A stretch of 64,000 nucleotides of DNA from Rhizocola hellebori (GTDB lineage Bacteria > Actinomycetota > Actinomycetes > Mycobacteriales > Micromonosporaceae). Positions 18,572-27,277 of this stretch are shown here, in pieces. The stretch lies in assembly GCF_016862955.1 (NCBI RefSeq), contig NZ_BONY01000009.1:124001-188000 (forward strand). The letters are read 5' to 3'. The translations under genes and the position numbers were made by a program. A model generated the notes under the pieces. The model did no database searches. It was not told where the DNA came from and saw nothing but the letters and a program-made list of their open reading frames with translations. Numbering within the stretch: position 1 is the first letter of the stretch; each line of letters begins with the position of its first letter.

Positions 18572-21500
18572 TCAGGCACCGTCGATGGACAGCACAGGAG
18601 CCACGCTGCCATCGACCTTGATGTAGCGGTCGACGTCGGGGTCGGCCAGATCGCCATCCTGCAGCCGCAACCCGCGGCGCAGCGACTCGATGTGGGCGGA
18701 TATCGCCTCTGCCTTCGCCTTCTCCGCGTCGTAGGCGCGGTGGCGCAGCTTGAAGTCCTCCAGCAGCGGATGCGAGCCCGGCAGCCCCTCGATGAACAGC
18801 TCGCCGGTGGGAACGATGACCTCCTGGCTGACCTGATGCGCCGCCTCCAGCGCGTCCATCAGCCACTCGGTCACGCGGCTGCGGGCCGCCTCGTCCTTGG
18901 CGCGGTGCATCGCGCAGCGCGCCAACGCGATCGCCTCACTGGCCGTCGGCATGCCGCCCAGCGGATCGGGATCGCGCAGGCCGAACTCGCTGTCCAGCAG
19001 ATCCTGCGCCAGGTAGGTCGACAGCGCATTGTGTTCGCGCAGCGGGAAAACGGCGAGGTTGCCGCGGTAGCCGAGCGGTCTGGTCAGGTCGGCTACCTGG
19101 TGCAGCCGGCGCTTCTCCTTCAGCTCCGGGGTGCCGAACAGCACCGCGACGGGATTTTCCACCACGTTGTCCATCAGGTCGGGCAGGCCCGCCGGGGCCG
19201 CTCGTATGCGGAGGTCGCTGCGCACCACGAAGTCGTCCAGATCGGTCAGGACCGCCTCGCCGGTCGCGCCCGGCCACTGGATTTCCATGTCGTAGAGCCG
19301 CAGATAGCGCTGATCTGGATGTTCGCAATCCCAGATCGCCTGCATGTAGTGGAAGATGTTCTCCTTCACATGCAATATCAGTCTATCTATCTGGGTACGG
19401 CGGTCGAGCCGCTTTCGCACACCGGCGACATAGGCCTCGGTGGCCCTTTCGAGCACCGTCAAGCTTTCCCGCATCGCCGAGTCGAGCTGGGCCAGGTCGG
19501 CGTCGGCCCATTCCAGCGCATGCTGGGCATTGTTCGCGTCGGCTTGGGACTCCTCTTCGGAGTCACCGAAAAGCCGGTCGGACAGCCAGCCGCCGACCGC
19601 CGGGCCGAGCGCGGCCTGGACGTCGGCCGGGGACAGTCCCGACTGCACCTGCGCCACGTCCTGCACCGCCCGCTCCAGGGCCTTGCGGGCTTCGTCGCGC
19701 AGCTGGGTGTGCGCGGTGCTCTGCCGGCGCGTCTCGGCGACGACTGCCAGCTGGGTGCGCCACTGCTGTTCAAGCACCTCCACCGACACCTCGTCTCCGG
19801 CGAAGCTGCGCGACAGATAGCGCAGCGCCGACGCGAAAGTCTTGTCCAGCAAGGCTTTGCGGATGATCCAGTCGTGCCGCAGCAACCACGCCTCGGTGAT
19901 CTCGTGTGGCGCCGGCACCTCGTAGGCCACCAGGATCACCGGGACGAGATCGGCGAGACGCTCGGCGACCTCGTACCGCCGCTGCAGTTCATAGAAGAGG
20001 TAGGTGACGGTCAGTTCATTGTTCGGGTTCTCGATGTCGCGCTTCTCGGTGACTGTCCTGTCCCACGACTGCTCGGAACCGACCGTCACCTTGTTGGAGT
20101 CCCGGTATTCCTGAGCCGCCTTGCGGGTGAACTCCCTGATGTCCTTTTTGGTGCTGCTGGAGGAACTGTCCTGGCTCCCGCCGAACTCTGCGCCACCTAT
20201 CTCCGCCCCGACGACCCCGACCACGTCGACCTTGGGTGAGTAGTTGGCGCTCATCGTCTGCGCCCGCTTCGCCGCGCTGACGATTTCGGCCTCCGCCCGG
20301 CCGGTCTGGCCGGACTCGCTCGACCCGCCGAGCATCCGCTCGGTCTCGCTGTTGCGGGTGTTCTTCCGGCTCGACTTGCGCTCGACGGTGTAGCTGCGCT
20401 TCTCGTTGGGCGCCAACGCTATCGCTCCGGCCAGATCGCCTGCCTGGTAGCCGGTCGGGCGCCAGCGCTGCCGGTAGGTGGCCAGGATCCCGAAGTTGTA
20501 GGCGCCCACGGCGAACACGTCGAACTGGTAGGGGGCCACCATCTGTTCTTTGAGCTCGGCGATGAGCTTCTCGGCGCGCCCGAGCCGCGAGCTGGCACCG
20601 CCGGAGTCCTTCTTCGCGTCGCGTACCACCGAGCGAGCCTCGCGCCGGAAGTAGTCCTCGTCGTCGACGAGCGAGGCTAGGGTACGCGGCGGGATATAGG
20701 AATCCGGGTAGTTCTCGAACTGCTCGATGTCGTCCAGGTGATCATTGCCGTTGATTAAGGCGCCTTGGACGGTACCGTGCATGTTGCGCACGTCGACGAT
20801 GAAACCGTCGGCGACGTTGAGGAACCTGATGTACTCCTGATCGGCGAAGCTCAGGCTCGCCCAGTTCTCCCCGACCGTCGGCTCCCAGGCGGCGAGCTCC
20901 GACGGCGCGGCGAGGGTCGAGCTGGCCGCCGCGACCGACTCGCTCAACGCGTCGAGCAGATCGTGCAGCTCATCGATCTCGCTGAGATCGGCCGGGATGG
21001 CCTCCGGATCGACGACCTCCACGATCTCGGCGTAAAGCTCCCTGATCTTCTGGTCGGTGATCCCGTCGACCACCGCTGTCCAGACGTCCGACCAGGCGAC
21101 CTGAAGCGTGGGGTAGTCGTAGAACGCGTCGGCGTCGGCCGGACCCGACGGCACCGCCCGCTGCAGGTTGTCCCGGATCACCTGCCGGGTCGGGCGGTCC
21201 ACCGCGCCGTCGAGGTAGTCGCTGTCGAGGATCGCCGCCACCCGCTGCTGCGTGCTCGGCTCGACGACGTCGCCCACGATCGCGGTCACCGGGGCACCTG
21301 CCCCCGTACCCGTCGGCGCGTTCTCGGACGCTGCCTTCGCCTTTGCCTCGCAACGGCGAAGCGCCACGTCCACCGCCGAACCTGTCCGCATCTTGCGTAT
21401 AGCCGCTCTGAACAGCGCGTCGGCGATCCTCGCCGGGACGGCCGAACCCGCCCCGCCCAAGCCGAGCTCGGCGGCGGGCACAACCATGCCGCGCCGGTTG

Positions 21501-21886
21501 TCGTGCAAGGACTTCAGACGCCGCAGGCCTTCGGCGCGGCTGCGTTCCAGAGCCTCCCCCGGGTCCACGCCGCGCGGCACGAACATGCCGTTGTTGTTGG
21601 CGCGGCCACGAATTGGTTTTCGGCCCAGCACGCGGCGGGCCACCGCCGCCCCTTCGGCCTTCATCTTCAGCCGCCTGGCGATCTCCGATCGGCTCGCCTC
21701 GCGCACGGCCTTGGCGATCTGCCGTTCCCTGCTTATCCGCTCCGCGACCGCATCGGCCAGCGACACCCGCGGCCGGGGTTTGGGAAGCCGGTCGATCACC
21801 GGCTTGTTGACCGCATTCGAGTCGACTTTCGCGACGCCCACCGCCGCATTCCTCATCACATCCACCAGCACAGCGTGAGCGGACAC
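18572..21886 (-). CDS. Large protein of unknown function, first gene of deaminase operon
   Basis: A 1104-aa soluble-looking protein with no signal peptide or clear membrane helix. Residues 1-100 are Arg/Lys-rich. The middle has a Tyr/Trp-rich beta-type stretch (about 465-515: FAVGAYNFGILATYRQRW, then LAPNEKRSYTVERK), followed by a Ser-rich linker with a run of Ser near 577. Long charged helices that could form coiled coils follow (about 690-830 and near the C-terminus). I recognise no catalytic motif or family. It is encoded immediately upstream of the deaminase-type gene, so a carrier, chaperone or delivery role is conceivable but unproven. The start is uncertain: GTG at 21886 or ATG at 21856, the latter preceded by GGTGGA. 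Confidence 0.75.
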   Translation of the reverse strand: MSAHAVLVDVMRNAAVGVAKVDSNAVNKPVIDRLPKPRPRVSLADAVAERISRERQIAKAVREASRSEIARRLKMKAEGAAVARRVLGRKPIRGRANNNGMFVPRGVDPGEALERSRAEGLRRLKSLHDNRRGMVVPAAELGLGGAGSAVPARIADALFRAAIRKMRTGSAVDVALRRCEAKAKAASENAPTGTGAGAPVTAIVGDVVEPSTQQRVAAILDSDYLDGAVDRPTRQVIRDNLQRAVPSGPADADAFYDYPTLQVAWSDVWTAVVDGITDQKIRELYAEIVEVVDPEAIPADLSEIDELHDLLDALSESVAAASSTLAAPSELAAWEPTVGENWASLSFADQEYIRFLNVADGFIVDVRNMHGTVQGALINGNDHLDDIEQFENYPDSYIPPRTLASLVDDEDYFRREARSVVRDAKKDSGGASSRLGRAEKLIAELKEQMVAPYQFDVFAVGAYNFGILATYRQRWRPTGYQAGDLAGAIALAPNEKRSYTVERKSSRKNTRNSETERMLGGSSESGQTGRAEAEIVSAAKRAQTMSANYSPKVDVVGVVGAEIGGAEFGGSQDSSSSSTKKDIREFTRKAAQEYRDSNKVTVGSEQSWDRTVTEKRDIENPNNELTVTYLFYELQRRYEVAERLADLVPVILVAYEVPAPHEITEAWLLRHDWIIRKALLDKTFASALRYLSRSFAGDEVSVEVLEQQWRTQLAVVAETRRQSTAHTQLRDEARKALERAVQDVAQVQSGLSPADVQAALGPAVGGWLSDRLFGDSEEESQADANNAQHALEWADADLAQLDSAMRESLTVLERATEAYVAGVRKRLDRRTQIDRLILHVKENIFHYMQAIWDCEHPDQRYLRLYDMEIQWPGATGEAVLTDLDDFVVRSDLRIRAAPAGLPDLMDNVVENPVAVLFGTPELKEKRRLHQVADLTRPLGYRGNLAVFPLREHNALSTYLAQDLLDSEFGLRDPDPLGGMPTASEAIALARCAMHRAKDEAARSRVTEWLMDALEAAHQVSQEVIVPTGELFIEGLPGSHPLLEDFKLRHRAYDAEKAKAEAISAHIESLRRGLRLQDGDLADPDVDRYIKVDGSVAPVLSIDGA

Positions 21887-22008
21887 GTCACGGCGGCGTC
21901 ATGGTCACGTCTTGGTGAAGAAACGGCACGTGAACCTGGCCCGGTGGAAGCGATCACGGTGCCTGCGGGCGGTCAGCGAAGCAAGCTACCGTGTGGCACC
22001 ATACGCGG

Positions 22009-22173
22009 GTGAGCTTCTCCTCGCCTCCGCCGGCACCAAAGTCCAGCACAGGCCTCGTTGTCGGTCTTGTCGTTGGTGCTCTTGTGATTCTGATCTGTTG
22101 CCCGTGCGCCGTTTGGGTGGCATTCCGGCCAGGGGCAGCCGCAGATGTCGTCAAGACCATTGTTGGCAGGTAA
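22009..22173 (+). CDS. Small single-pass membrane protein
   Basis: A 54-aa protein from a GTG at 22009. A Ser/Pro-rich N-terminus is followed by one strong transmembrane segment (STGLVVGLVVGALVILICC) containing Cys-Cys-Pro-Cys and a short tail. The composition and clean single helix suggest a real gene, but no good ribosome binding site is present. It lies 110 bp upstream of the sigma factor and could belong to its regulon. Confidence 0.42.
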   Translation: MSFSSPPPAPKSSTGLVVGLVVGALVILICCPCAVWVAFRPGAAADVVKTIVGR

Positions 22174-22216
22174 ATATCTCGATCAATGACCCTCCGGCGC
22201 TGCGAAATATTTCGAT
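22172..22216. promoter_or_regulatory. Repeated AAATATYTCGAT boxes upstream of sigma factor gene
   Basis: AAATATCTCGAT at 22172-22183 and AAATATTTCGAT at 22205-22216 are direct repeats 33 bp apart (about three helical turns). The second lies within the perfect palindrome CGAAATATTTCG (22203-22214). A TATCTCGA echo occurs at 22253-22260. These AT-rich boxes in GC-rich DNA lie 67-111 bp before the sigma-factor ATG and look like operator or promoter elements. Confidence 0.42.
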
Positions 22217-22282
22217 TCCCGACGCAACCCCTGGGGTGGGACCCCGCGTGACTATCTCGAATTGCGGGGATCGGAGGCTTGG

Positions 22283-22792
22283 ATGGGTGATCGCAACGCG
22301 GCGTTCGCGGAGTACTTCGCGGCGAGGTCGGAGGCGATGCGCGGCACCGCGTACCTGCTGTGCGGCGACTGGCACCGCGCGGAAGATCTGGTGCAGACGG
22401 CGTTCACCAAGCTCTACCTGGTGTGGAACAGGGTGTCGCGGCACGAGGTGCTCGACGCCTATCTGCGCCAGATCCTGATCCGCACCTTTCTGGACGAGCG
22501 GCGCCGCGGCTGGTGGCGGCGCGAGCAGGTGGGCGGGCAGGAAGCCGAGCGGTCGGCACGGCCCGACTCGCCTGAGAACCGATTGGTGATGCTGCAGGCG
22601 CTGACCTCGGTTGCCCCACGTCAGCGCGTCGTTCTGGTGCTGAGGTACTGGGAGGACCTGCCGGTCGACGAGGTCGCGACACTGCTGGGGTGTGCACCAG
22701 AGACGGTGAAGAGCCAGGCGGCACGCGGGCTGGCCACGCTGCGCGGCGTGCTGTCGCCCACGCACAGCGGGATCGAGGAGGGGACACGATGA
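22283..22792 (+). CDS. SigE-family ECF-type RNA polymerase sigma factor
   Basis: A 169-aa protein. Region 2 is at about residues 8-75 (RGTAYLLCGDWHRAEDLVQT then AFTKLYLVWNRV) and region 4 at about 105-160 (LPVDEVATLLGCAPETVKSQ, an HTH). This is the actinobacterial SigE-family pattern. CGGAGG lies at the right distance from the ATG at 22283. Its stop overlaps the start of the next gene in ATGA, implying translational coupling to a putative anti-sigma or associated membrane protein. Confidence 0.92.
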   Translation: MGDRNAAFAEYFAARSEAMRGTAYLLCGDWHRAEDLVQTAFTKLYLVWNRVSRHEVLDAYLRQILIRTFLDERRRGWWRREQVGGQEAERSARPDSPENRLVMLQALTSVAPRQRVVLVLRYWEDLPVDEVATLLGCAPETVKSQAARGLATLRGVLSPTHSGIEEGTR

Positions 22793-23628
22793 ATGAAGAC
22801 GCGTTTCGCGAGGCATTGCGCGGCGAGATGGCGGCCGCCACCCCGCCACCACCGATGAGCACAGCCGTGGCGCTGGGCGCCGCCAAGCGGGCACGCATGC
22901 GCCGCCGCGCGGTTTGGGCCTGCGTCGGATCTGCGGCCGCGGTGTTAGCGGTCGCCGGCCTTACCACCATCGGCCCGCTGGGCGCCGGCGGCTTCAGCCC
23001 GGCAGGTCCTGGGCTGCCGGTCCTGCCGTACCCATCGACAAAAGAGGCGTGGCCCACCGGACCGGATGGCCAGCCCCAGGAGGACCGGACAGCTCGGGCC
23101 GGTGTCCGGAATGACCAGGCGATCAAGCTGCTCACCGAGATCGTCTCCGTGGTGCCAGCCGGATACACCGCACCGGAAGACCCCGCGAACCCGCCCGCCG
23201 ACCGGCAACCGCTGCGGTCCTACCAGGCATCATTCGAGGAGAAGGTGAACGGTGTCGAGGTGTGGGGGTACATGTCCTCGGCAGCCGTCGCGCAAGGCGA
23301 CCAGGTGGGGCGCTTGCTCGTAGAGGTCCACACCGTCGGCAATCAGCTACCGGCCGAACCCTGCGCGCTGGCCCAGCAGTTCTGGGGTATGCAGGGCGAA
23401 TGCCAGACGGTGACCGTGCAAGCGGCACAGGTCGGTGTGATTGTCCGGCCCACCAATGACGACCGCTTCGACCAGTGGGCGGCCTACCGGCACCCCGACG
23501 GCGTCGTGGTCTTCGTCGCGCAGAGCGCGCAGAACCCGACTGAAGGCGGGCTCGCGCTGCCCACCCTGCCGTTCACCGTGCAGCAGCTGGCGACCCTCGC
23601 CGTCGACGAACGGTTCCATCTGCAGTGA
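22789..23628 (+). CDS. Sigma-factor-associated membrane protein (putative anti-sigma)
   Basis: A 279-aa protein with about 38 cytosolic residues, an RRR-flanked transmembrane helix (about 41-60, VWACVGSAAAVLAVAGL) and an extracytoplasmic domain of about 215 residues. The ATG overlaps the sigma-factor stop. The topology and coupling fit a membrane anti-sigma or sensor, but the short N-terminal part lacks an HxxxCxxC zinc motif, so the role rests on context. Confidence 0.78.
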   Translation: MNEDAFREALRGEMAAATPPPPMSTAVALGAAKRARMRRRAVWACVGSAAAVLAVAGLTTIGPLGAGGFSPAGPGLPVLPYPSTKEAWPTGPDGQPQEDRTARAGVRNDQAIKLLTEIVSVVPAGYTAPEDPANPPADRQPLRSYQASFEEKVNGVEVWGYMSSAAVAQGDQVGRLLVEVHTVGNQLPAEPCALAQQFWGMQGECQTVTVQAAQVGVIVRPTNDDRFDQWAAYRHPDGVVVFVAQSAQNPTEGGLALPTLPFTVQQLATLAVDERFHLQ

Positions 23629-23635
23629 GGGTTTG

Positions 23636-24493
23636 TCAGGCCGCTCCGAGGATCAGCCCGTACTGGTCGAGGATCTCACCCAGCGGGTTGTAATAGCCGC
23701 GCCGGTCCGGGCCGCATTCGCCACCGCCACCGGACAAGACGCCCAATGCCCAGGCTCGAAGCTCCCCGCCGATGAGTTCGCTCATCAGCGGCGAGCCGGA
23801 ATCACCAGGAACCGAGCACACGTCCGTCTGGATCATTCCACTCACGACCAGCCCGCCATAGTTCACGCTGACGTCGACGGCGAGCACTGTGCCGCAGGTG
23901 TACCCGGAATTGTTGCCCTTCTTGCATACGCTCTGCCCGACGGAGGCGGTGCCGACTCCCTCCAGCGCGATAACGCCCATGTCGGTGGCGACCCCGTCGC
24001 GGGCATGGAACGTCACCCCCTTGATGGTGATCACTCCGTAGTCACCGTCGCCGTCGAAGACCGACGAGTACGTCCGGCCGAGATAGTCGCCTTTTCGGTC
24101 CCAGTACACGGTGTTGGCGGTGCAATGCCCAGCGGTCACGACGTAGCTGGCCGTCGCCGTCGCGTTGTGAGCTATGAATCCGGTGGTGCAGTACTTGCCG
24201 GTGGCGCTGCGCATCCCATAACCGCCGTAAAGCAGCGCATACGGCACGGCCGGCGCCGCCTGCTCGACGCGGATCCGGGCTGAGCTGAGCCTCAGCTTGG
24301 ACGGATCCGCAACCTGCACAACCACTTGCCCTGTCTTGGCGTCGACCCACGCCGCGCTGCCCGGCCCGGCCGCCACCACCATTTGATCCCGCAGGGATTC
24401 CAGATCGGCCGCAGGTGCGGCCTGCGCCGGCTGCGTGCCGCCAATCGCCAGGAACGCCGTAAGCAACACCACGGCAGCCTTCCAACGCGTCAT
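23636..24493 (-). CDS. Exported S1-family (chymotrypsin-fold) serine protease
   Basis: A 285-aa preproprotein with a signal peptide (about 1-26) and a short propeptide (about 27-85) smaller than that of typical streptogrisins. The catalytic domain has His123 in TAGHC, Asp151 in DGDGDYGVI and Ser232 in GDSGSPL. Cysteines at 102/124, 190/200 and in VCSVPGD suggest disulfides. It converges with the sigma/anti-sigma pair, ending 7 bp away. It would digest proteins outside the cell. Confidence 0.9.
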   Translation of the reverse strand: MTRWKAAVVLLTAFLAIGGTQPAQAAPAADLESLRDQMVVAAGPGSAAWVDAKTGQVVVQVADPSKLRLSSARIRVEQAAPAVPYALLYGGYGMRSATGKYCTTGFIAHNATATASYVVTAGHCTANTVYWDRKGDYLGRTYSSVFDGDGDYGVITIKGVTFHARDGVATDMGVIALEGVGTASVGQSVCKKGNNSGYTCGTVLAVDVSVNYGGLVVSGMIQTDVCSVPGDSGSPLMSELIGGELRAWALGVLSGGGGECGPDRRGYYNPLGEILDQYGLILGAA

Positions 24494-24588
24494 CGTCCAC
24501 TCCAGAGGGTGCCCCGCGATCGATAGATGGCACTCAAGGTATCAGGCGAGGCGCCTGCTGCGGCCCGATGTGGCATGCTGTTCGCGTG

Positions 24589-25092
24589 ATGATCAAGCTT
24601 TACCGGCGTGACGCCGATGGGGTGCTGCACTATCACGAGTCCTGGACGGACAGTGAGGAGAACCTTGTCGTCGAGCATTGGGGACGCGTTGGCGAGCGCG
24701 GTGAATCGGTCCAGTTCGAGATTCCCGAGGGCGTCAGCGAGGACGAGGCCGTCGAGGACATGCTGGCGCAGGCGCGCAAAGACGGCTTCGCGGAGCTGAG
24801 CCGGCGAGACCATCGGCTCATCGAGGTGCAATACGACCTGGAGGACAGCTGGGGAACAATGGACGACCTGGCTGTGCGCAACAAGGTTGATGCGCTGCTC
24901 AACGAGGAGCTGGGCTGGCACGGCCTCGGCGAGTGGGCGGGCTCCAGCATGGGCTCGGGCCAGATGGAGATCGCCTATGTCGTGGTCGACGCCGACGAGG
25001 CGATCCGGGTGGTCACCTCCGCGCTGCAGGCTTCAGACCTGCCAATGTATTCGCGCATCAACGTTCAGGCGGACGAACCCGACACCGACTGA
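24589..25092 (+). CDS. WGR-like domain protein of unknown function
   Basis: A 167-aa acidic protein. The N-terminal part (about residues 1-50) has the KLYRRDADGVLHYHESW and VVEHWGRVGERG pattern of a WGR-type domain, which elsewhere binds nucleic acid ends. The C-terminal half is not assigned. Start: ATG at 24589; a GTG immediately precedes it. It converges with the beta-helix gene, 14 bp between stops. Confidence 0.7.
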   Translation: MIKLYRRDADGVLHYHESWTDSEENLVVEHWGRVGERGESVQFEIPEGVSEDEAVEDMLAQARKDGFAELSRRDHRLIEVQYDLEDSWGTMDDLAVRNKVDALLNEELGWHGLGEWAGSSMGSGQMEIAYVVVDADEAIRVVTSALQASDLPMYSRINVQADEPDTD

Positions 25093-25106
25093 GCAGCCGG
25101 CGAGGA

Positions 25107-26189
25107 TCAGTACCGCTTGCTCGGGATGACAGTGCCGTCGTCGAAGCGGTTGTTGGTCCACGCGTTGCCGGACACCGCGGGGTCGTAGTCGCCAATCGGG
25201 CCATAGAGGGCGCAGGCGCTCCCTTTGGCTTTGCCCTTCTGGAACACGTTGTTGTCGAAGACGATGTTCGAGGTCTGGCCGGAGTGGGGCTTGCCCTTGG
25301 TCGAGCCGCCATACGCGCAATACGCGGCATAAGCCGTGGCAAGAAACAGATTGTGGCGGATCGCATTGTTGCGGATCGGGGTGAAGTCTCCGTAGCCGGT
25401 GAGCGTGGCTGAGCAGGAGCCCTCGGGGTCGGGCTGCACCGGCGCATCGCACACCATAGTGTTGTGGGTGATGGTGGTGCGTTCGCCCATGCGCACTGCC
25501 GAGGCGTGCCAGTCGTCCTTGATCTTCTGGCCGTGAATCCAGGAGTCGACGATGGTGCAGTTCAGGTGGCAATACACGCCGCGGTTGCCGCCGATCACCT
25601 CGGTGCGGCGCAGGGTGAAGTTGCTCTGGCCGACGCCGGTCGTCTGCCGGATGCCCTCGGGTGAGGCGTTGACGGTCGAGTCGGTCACGGTAAATGAGGC
25701 GTTCGAGATCTCGGCGTAAACCGTGCCGTCAATGTGGCTTTTCTCGATGACCACGTTCGCCGCACGGATCTGCAGGTCACACTTGACGAGTTTGGCGCTG
25801 ATGACGGTGCCGTCCCGGCTGATCGTGCACGGCCCGTCGTATTTGACCAGGTTCACTCCAGCCGGTACGCCGGTGGTGTTCGGTCCGGGCCAGCAGCCGC
25901 CGAACGGATCGCGGCCGTCGGCGACGTTGGTGCCCGACGAGCAGCCCAGTGCGGCGCTGGGGCTCGGCGACACCGACGGCACAGGGGTGTTCGATGCCGT
26001 CGGGCTCGCCGCGGTGCCGGAAGGCGCGGCGGTCGGCGACACGGCCGACGCTGTGTCACCGGCCGGGCCCGTCAGCCGGATCACGACGTAGACCGAGGCC
26101 GCGGCGATGACCGCGGCGAGCACGCCGCCCGTCACCACGAGGCGGGTGCGGCGCCGGCCGCGGTGTGGCTGACTCGAATCTGGAAACAC
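25107..26189 (-). CDS. Membrane-anchored right-handed beta-helix protein
   Basis: A 360-aa protein. A basic N-terminus (RGRRRTR) and an uncleaved-looking transmembrane helix (about 15-37) are followed by an Ala/Thr/Ser/Pro linker (about 42-80). The extracellular domain has the repeating short strands and Asn/Ser ladders of parallel beta-helices (IRAANVVIEKSHIDGTVYAE, TLRRTEVIGGNRGVYCHLN, VFDNNVF). Such folds occur in pectate lyases and carbohydrate-modifying proteins; no catalytic residues could be assigned. Confidence 0.78.
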   Translation of the reverse strand: MFPDSSQPHRGRRRTRLVVTGGVLAAVIAAASVYVVIRLTGPAGDTASAVSPTAAPSGTAASPTASNTPVPSVSPSPSAALGCSSGTNVADGRDPFGGCWPGPNTTGVPAGVNLVKYDGPCTISRDGTVISAKLVKCDLQIRAANVVIEKSHIDGTVYAEISNASFTVTDSTVNASPEGIRQTTGVGQSNFTLRRTEVIGGNRGVYCHLNCTIVDSWIHGQKIKDDWHASAVRMGERTTITHNTMVCDAPVQPDPEGSCSATLTGYGDFTPIRNNAIRHNLFLATAYAAYCAYGGSTKGKPHSGQTSNIVFDNNVFQKGKAKGSACALYGPIGDYDPAVSGNAWTNNRFDDGTVIPSKRY

Positions 26190-26278
26190 CGCTCGATGTT
26201 AGAACAGCACCGCACTGTCCGGCGCGCTTCAGATTCCAATACGGACAGTGGAATGTGGACCACACACGGCGAGGTAAC

Positions 26279-27145
26279 CTAGGCTCTTCCCGCCGAGTTG
26301 TCCACACCGAGGTCGGAGGGGCGATAGCCCTGCGGATATCCCGGGTACGTGCGGTTGCCCGGGTCGCGGGCCAGCCGGCTCGTCATCCGCGCCGGCATGC
26401 GGGCGACCACCCGGGCCCGCAAGCGCAGCGCGCCCTGCGCCACCCGCGTCACCCAGGCCGGTGCCGCGTCGAAGCCGAAAGCGGTGCGCATCGCATCGTC
26501 AAGCAGCGCACGCACGCCCAGACGGGCCGCGGGCCGCAGCGGGCGCGGGTACCAACTGCACAGGAGCTCGAGGGTGTATTTGCCGATCTCGCGGTTGGTA
26601 TCGGCGTAGCTGAAGTGCTTGGCCTCGTACGCCACCTTGAAGGCCCGGAACTCGTCGAAGCCGGCGGGAATGTCGCGGATTCCCATCCGCCGGCCGACCT
26701 CGCAGTAGAAATGGAAGGCCGCCAGGCGCTCGTGGCCGGACAGTGGCCGCCAGCCGAACCGGTCGAGCCAGTCGATCGGCTCATAGATGAAGGTGGACAA
26801 GACATAACGCATGTCGTCGGCGGCGATCGGGTAGCGGCCGTGTGCCCGGTTGATGACTCGCAACGCCTCCTTGCCGCGCTCGGAGTCGTAACCGCTGGAG
26901 GCGAGTTCGGCCATCAGCAGGGCCGTGTCGTCGTAACGTTTCTGCGGGCGTTCGCGAAACTCGCCGGTCGCCGACAGCAGCGCCGAGATGCTCGGCACGC
27001 AGTAGGTGCGAAACAGCGCCAGCTCAAGCGCACGCGTGTAGTCCCAAGGGAACTCGTGCCCGGCCGAGATCCGGTAGATCTCCTCATGATCGGCCACCGG
27101 GTCCAGGGCCTGAATCCTGTCGAGCCAGTACCGGCGCGCCTTCAT
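26279..27145 (-). CDS. DUF2236 / MpaB-like oxygenase family protein
   Basis: A 288-aa protein matching the oxygenase MpaB/DUF2236 pattern: RYDDTALLMAELASSGYDSE then a DDMRYVLSTFIYEPIDWLDR helix with conserved His and Arg around RVINRAHGRYPI. These are b-type heme proteins related to rubber oxygenases and fungal MpaB. It is the second DUF2236-superfamily gene in a row, downstream of the latex-clearing homologue and separated from it by a terminator-like hairpin. No signal peptide, so intracellular. Substrate unknown. Confidence 0.78.
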   Translation of the reverse strand: MKARRYWLDRIQALDPVADHEEIYRISAGHEFPWDYTRALELALFRTYCVPSISALLSATGEFRERPQKRYDDTALLMAELASSGYDSERGKEALRVINRAHGRYPIAADDMRYVLSTFIYEPIDWLDRFGWRPLSGHERLAAFHFYCEVGRRMGIRDIPAGFDEFRAFKVAYEAKHFSYADTNREIGKYTLELLCSWYPRPLRPAARLGVRALLDDAMRTAFGFDAAPAWVTRVAQGALRLRARVVARMPARMTSRLARDPGNRTYPGYPQGYRPSDLGVDNSAGRA

Positions 27146-27231
27146 GATATCGCCCCTCTCTCGGCACCGTCGGCGGCGAGATCCTCACCGCCGCGCTGCA
27201 CCATCATGCCCGCGGCGCGCATAGCCGGTCC

Positions 27232-27270
27232 AGCACCACCTCGGTCGCCGACCGCGACGGAGGTGGTGCT
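27232..27270 (-). terminator. Terminator hairpin after the Lcp-like gene
   Basis: AGCACCACCTC (27232-27242) pairs perfectly with 27260-27270 across a 17-nt loop that itself contains CGGTCG-C-CGACCG. It begins 8 bp past the Lcp-like stop on the minus strand and isolates it from the next DUF2236 gene. Confidence 0.65.
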
Positions 27271-27277
27271 GCTCGGC

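Noticed and set aside
17867-20239. 790-codon plus-strand frame opposite the deaminase operon
   Set aside because: Antisense shadow of two minus-strand genes; no domain or start signal.
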